A stretch of 8,112 bases of DNA from Collinsella sp. (GTDB taxonomy: Bacteria; Actinomycetota; Coriobacteriia; Coriobacteriales; Coriobacteriaceae), in contig DYAA01000003.1 in NCBI GenBank assembly GCA_019419405.1, positions 1 to 8,112 of the forward strand, in the 5' to 3' direction. Shown here one piece after another: positions 6,366-8,112 of this stretch (within the stretch, counting starts at the first letter, position 1; the number at the start of each line of letters is the position of its first letter). A program made the translations under genes and the position numbers. The notes under the pieces are model-generated. The model was not told the DNA's origin, made no database searches, and saw nothing but the letters and a program-made list of their open reading frames with translations.

Positions 6366-6431
6366 TGAGCGTGGATTTTCTCCCACTTTGAGCATTCAAG
6401 TGCGCTCTAAACGGGAGAAAATCCACGCTCA
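6366..6431 (-). terminator. 19-bp perfect palindrome, terminator between convergent genes
   Basis: Arms 6366-6384 and 6413-6431 are exact complements over 19 bases, with a 28-base loop that contains an inner GAGC (6390-6393) / GCTC (6404-6407) stem. On the minus strand the hairpin is followed by five U (bases 6365-6361) and begins 1 base after the TAG stop of the small gene at 6433, so it is a good terminator for that gene. It may also stop transcripts from the phosphatase side. Confidence 0.75.
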
Positions 6432-6432
6432 C

Positions 6433-6762
6433 CTATTCGTCGACGATCTCGGCAAGCCAGACGTTGAGGGTGTCGACCTCGGGGCAGCAGAACTTTGCCG
6501 TACCGGGCTCGTTTCCAGGCACGGTTCCGCCGTAGCGCAGGATATCGATATAGGGAAAGCCCACGTGGCAGGCCATGGAGCACATCTTGCCGCGGTCTCG
6601 GTCAAAGTCAAAGACGTCGCCCGGCTTATGACCGTGGTGGCAGCGGCACGTCCCCAGCTGGTCCACGCAGCTCACGCGGATACGCGGCCGCTTGCCACGC
6701 GGCGCGCCGAGCGGCCCGTTCTCGCCCGCAGGCTTGACGCCGCCCTCGCCAGCATTACTCAT
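6433..6762 (-). CDS. Small Cys-rich TIGR04076-family-like protein
   Basis: 109 residues. After a low-complexity Gly/Pro/Lys/Arg-rich N-terminus (1-27), the core RIRVSCVDQLGTC (27-39), GHKPGD (44-49), MCSMACHVGFPYIDILRYGG (60-79) and FCCPEVD (91-97) matches what I remember of the TIGR04076 family. This group has no known function, with a conserved C...GHxxGD...C...PY...LRYGG layout. Seven Cys (32, 39, 41, 61, 65, 92, 93) and His residues could bind metal or form a redox site. ATG 6762 lies inside the end of the kinase gene (8-base overlap, stop 6755-6757), so translation is probably coupled to it; a TTG two codons earlier is possible. There is no strong ribosome-binding site of its own. The gene ends at the palindromic terminator. 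Confidence 0.72.
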   Translation of the reverse strand: MSNAGEGGVKPAGENGPLGAPRGKRPRIRVSCVDQLGTCRCHHGHKPGDVFDFDRDRGKMCSMACHVGFPYIDILRYGGTVPGNEPGTAKFCCPEVDTLNVWLAEIVDE

Positions 6763-7579
6763 GGTCAATCACATCCAGGCAGGCCTCGATGGGCAGGCCG
6801 GCAGACTTATCCTCCTGCGCAGCATTGCGCTCGATAAGCTCGGCCACCACGCGCATGGCATCGGCCGTGGCGCGCTGAAGCGTCCAACCGCTCATCACGC
6901 GACCCATAAGCACGGCCGAGAACGTATCGCCCGTACCCGGGAAGTACACCGGGATCAGCTCGAAGGGGATCGTGAAGTACTCCCCCGCCACATGGTCGTA
7001 ACCGATAACCGCGTTCGTGCCATTGACCACGGCGCTCGTAATGACCACCGACTTGGCACCCAGCTCGCGCACGGCGTCCACAAGGGCGCGGGCCTCATCG
7101 GGCGTGATCTGCTCTGCAATAGGCGTATCGGCGAGCAGACAGGCCTCGGTGTAGTTGGGCACCGCGTAGTCTGCGCACTCCAGCAGGTGCCGCATGAGGC
7201 CAATCGTGGACTCGGGCACGCCGGCATAGAGCTTGCCGTTGTCACCCATGATGGGATCGACGAACACCTTGGTGCCCTTTTGCGCACGGCGGTGGCAAAA
7301 GTCCGAGATGATGCGCGTCTCTTCCTCGGTCACGATAAAGCCGGTCGAGATGGCGTCGAACTCAAAGCCGAGCTCCTCCCAGATAGCGAGGCTTTGGCGC
7401 ACGTACTCGGTGGTGTCGTGGATGTAGAACTTGGGGTAGTTGAGCGTGTCGGAAACGAGCGCCGTCGGCAAGTTATGGATACGGTAGCCCATGTGCGACA
7501 GTACCGGCAGCATGGCGGAAAGCGCGACCTTGCCGTAGCCGCACATATCGTTGATCAGCAGCAGCTGAGTGTTCTTCAT
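6755..7579 (-). CDS. pdxY: Pyridoxal/pyridoxamine kinase (PdxY/PdxK-like, ribokinase superfamily)
   Basis: 274 residues, close to the family length. It phosphorylates pyridoxal, pyridoxamine or pyridoxine with ATP in the vitamin B6 salvage pathway (cytoplasm). Visible features: INDMCGYGKVALSAMLP (9-25), the substrate-side start; DPIMGDNG (108-115); PNYTEACLL (141-149); and FPGTGDTFSAVL (213-224) with the anion hole GTGD and catalytic base D218. The first motif has DMCGYGK where E. coli enzymes have S-x-V-x-x-G-x-V-G-type sequence; this variant is common in my memory of Firmicutes/actinobacterial pyridoxamine kinases. ATG 7579 is preferred to the 23-codon longer frame because of the purine-rich AAGGGAG just upstream. 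A TACACT (7635-7630, minus strand) could be a -10 box, without a clear -35. The 3' end overlaps the TIGR04076-like gene. Confidence 0.9.
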   Translation of the reverse strand: MKNTQLLLINDMCGYGKVALSAMLPVLSHMGYRIHNLPTALVSDTLNYPKFYIHDTTEYVRQSLAIWEELGFEFDAISTGFIVTEEETRIISDFCHRRAQKGTKVFVDPIMGDNGKLYAGVPESTIGLMRHLLECADYAVPNYTEACLLADTPIAEQITPDEARALVDAVRELGAKSVVITSAVVNGTNAVIGYDHVAGEYFTIPFELIPVYFPGTGDTFSAVLMGRVMSGWTLQRATADAMRVVAELIERNAAQEDKSAGLPIEACLDVIDHE

Positions 7580-8043
7580 GAGGGTCTCCCTTGTTTCGGG
7601 CGCGGCGCGGCAGCGCCACAGTGCGACTAAGTGTAGCGCAGGGGGCATTGCGAGCGGGCGGTGGCGCCGTGGAGGTCAAATTGTTGCGGAAAGGTTTCGG
7701 AAATGGGGGCTGTTTGCTCCATAGCGGCCTAGTTGATGCTACTCATATAGCGCCATTTCAAAACTATGCCTATTTACTACGTTTAACCGCCCGCCTCCAA
7801 CCACAGCGAATTTCTCTCCAACAAAACCGCAGGTAGATAGCTTGCGTTTTTTCAGAAACAGCTGTTGTGGTCAGCGATGCTGGATTCATCGTAGTAATTA
7901 GGCATAGTTTTTGGCAAGGCCGCTTCGAAAGGCATCATCGCAGCCCAAAACGATACCTTTTCCTTCGTCCCCAAGGGATCAGATTGCCGCTTAGGAGCGT
8001 TTGCAGCGTCGAGCGGTTACGGCGTTTGGTAAAACGCCGTAAC
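7580..8043. other. Gene-free stretch of about 460 bases
   Basis: No open frame here has a credible start and codon use. The left part (7580-7700) is GC-rich and should hold the kinase promoter. The part from about 7700 to 7980 is clearly richer in A+T than the genes and carries the long-range inverted repeat 7760-7781/7890-7911, a small palindrome AACAGCTGTT (7857-7866) and a run of six T (7847-7852). The right end holds the hairpin of the next gene. It may be a degenerate mobile or dispersed repeat element, or an untranslated RNA; nothing visible decides this. Confidence 0.5.
7760..7911. repeat. Long-range 22-bp inverted repeat (21/22) bounding about 150 bases
   Basis: The left arm (7760-7781) contains AAACTATGCC-TATTTACTACG and the right arm (7890-7911) contains CGTAGTAATTA-GGCATAGTTT. 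The arms are complementary in 21 of 22 positions and separated by 108 bases. Outside the arms both sides are also related, in that GCGCCATTTC on the left resembles the complement of TTGGCAAGGC on the right, though less well. No transposase frame is inside. It fits a MITE-like or REP-like element remnant or a structured RNA. Confidence 0.6.
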
Positions 8044-8044
8044 C
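8015..8044 (-). terminator. 13-bp perfect hairpin after the right-hand gene
   Basis: GGTTACGGCGTTT (8015-8027), loop GGTA, AAACGCCGTAACC (8032-8044) pair perfectly. The stem touches the stop codon (8044-8046) of the minus-strand gene. There is no U-run after it on the minus strand, so it is either a Rho-assisted or processing end, or an mRNA-stabilising hairpin rather than a classical terminator. Confidence 0.6.
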
Positions 8045-8112
8045 TACTTAACTCCGTACTGCTCGTAGTAGGCGTCGATAGCGGCCTTGAGCTCGTCATC
8101 GATGACGACCTT
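8044..8112 (-). CDS. C-terminal fragment of an unidentified protein
   Basis: The last 22 codons and TAG stop of a gene that enters from beyond base 8112. The visible tail is acidic and helical (DDELKAAIDAYYEQYGVK at the very end). Codon use is like the other genes and the stop abuts a strong hairpin, which supports a real gene end. The tail is too short to name; a C-terminal helix of a binding protein or enzyme would both fit. Confidence 0.55.
   Translation of the reverse strand, partial: KVVIDDELKAAIDAYYEQYGVK

Noticed and set aside
6338..6431. CRISPR-like repeats
   Set aside because: Only two direct copies, very short spacer, one copy inverted and no cas genes; better explained as palindromic repeat plus terminator.
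7591..7836. 81-codon plus-strand open frame in the gene-free stretch
   Set aside because: It crosses the antisense of the kinase leader and one arm of the inverted repeat, has no clear ribosome-binding site and no recognisable domain.

Overview
The window is GC-rich bacterial DNA with tightly packed genes. Codon use, strong purine-rich ribosome-binding sites and gene content suggest a gut actinobacterium of the Coriobacteriia, most like Collinsella. This is inferred from overall look and remembered relatives, not from a search.

Left part (1-4405, all minus strand): a prenylated-FMN (prFMN) decarboxylase locus. Read in the direction of transcription it is: (i) a two-domain protein with an LpdD-like prFMN chaperone domain fused to a type-I isopentenyl-diphosphate-isomerase (IDI)-like Nudix domain; (ii) an SLC13/DASS-type anion permease; (iii) a UbiD-family decarboxylase of the hydroxyarylic acid (gallate/protocatechuate, LpdC/BsdC-like) branch; (iv) the start of a UbiX-type flavin prenyltransferase, cut by the window edge. 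In the proposed scheme the permease imports an aromatic (or other) carboxylate and UbiD removes CO2 without oxidation. UbiX makes the prFMN cofactor from FMN and dimethylallyl phosphate, and the fusion protein handles the cofactor and possibly its prenyl precursor. The IDI-like domain keeps every metal ligand I can align but has Ala where IDI has its catalytic Cys. This is the most interesting feature of the window.

A matching palindrome (CTGTAT-N7-AYACAG, fits a LysR T-N11-A box) lies in front of both the permease and the fusion gene, which suggests one regulator for both. Two terminator-like hairpins lie between the fusion gene and the permease.

Middle part (4567-6300, plus strand): a DHA1-type MFS efflux transporter, divergent from the fusion gene, followed by a low-molecular-weight protein tyrosine phosphatase, probably co-transcribed.

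Right part (6338-8112): a repeat and terminator cluster, then on the minus strand a pyridoxal/pyridoxamine kinase whose 3' end overlaps a small Cys-rich TIGR04076-like protein gene. A 460-base gene-free stretch follows, containing a 22-bp near-perfect long-range inverted repeat. The window ends with the C-terminus of an unidentified gene. No RNA genes, CRISPR arrays, transposases or integrases were seen.
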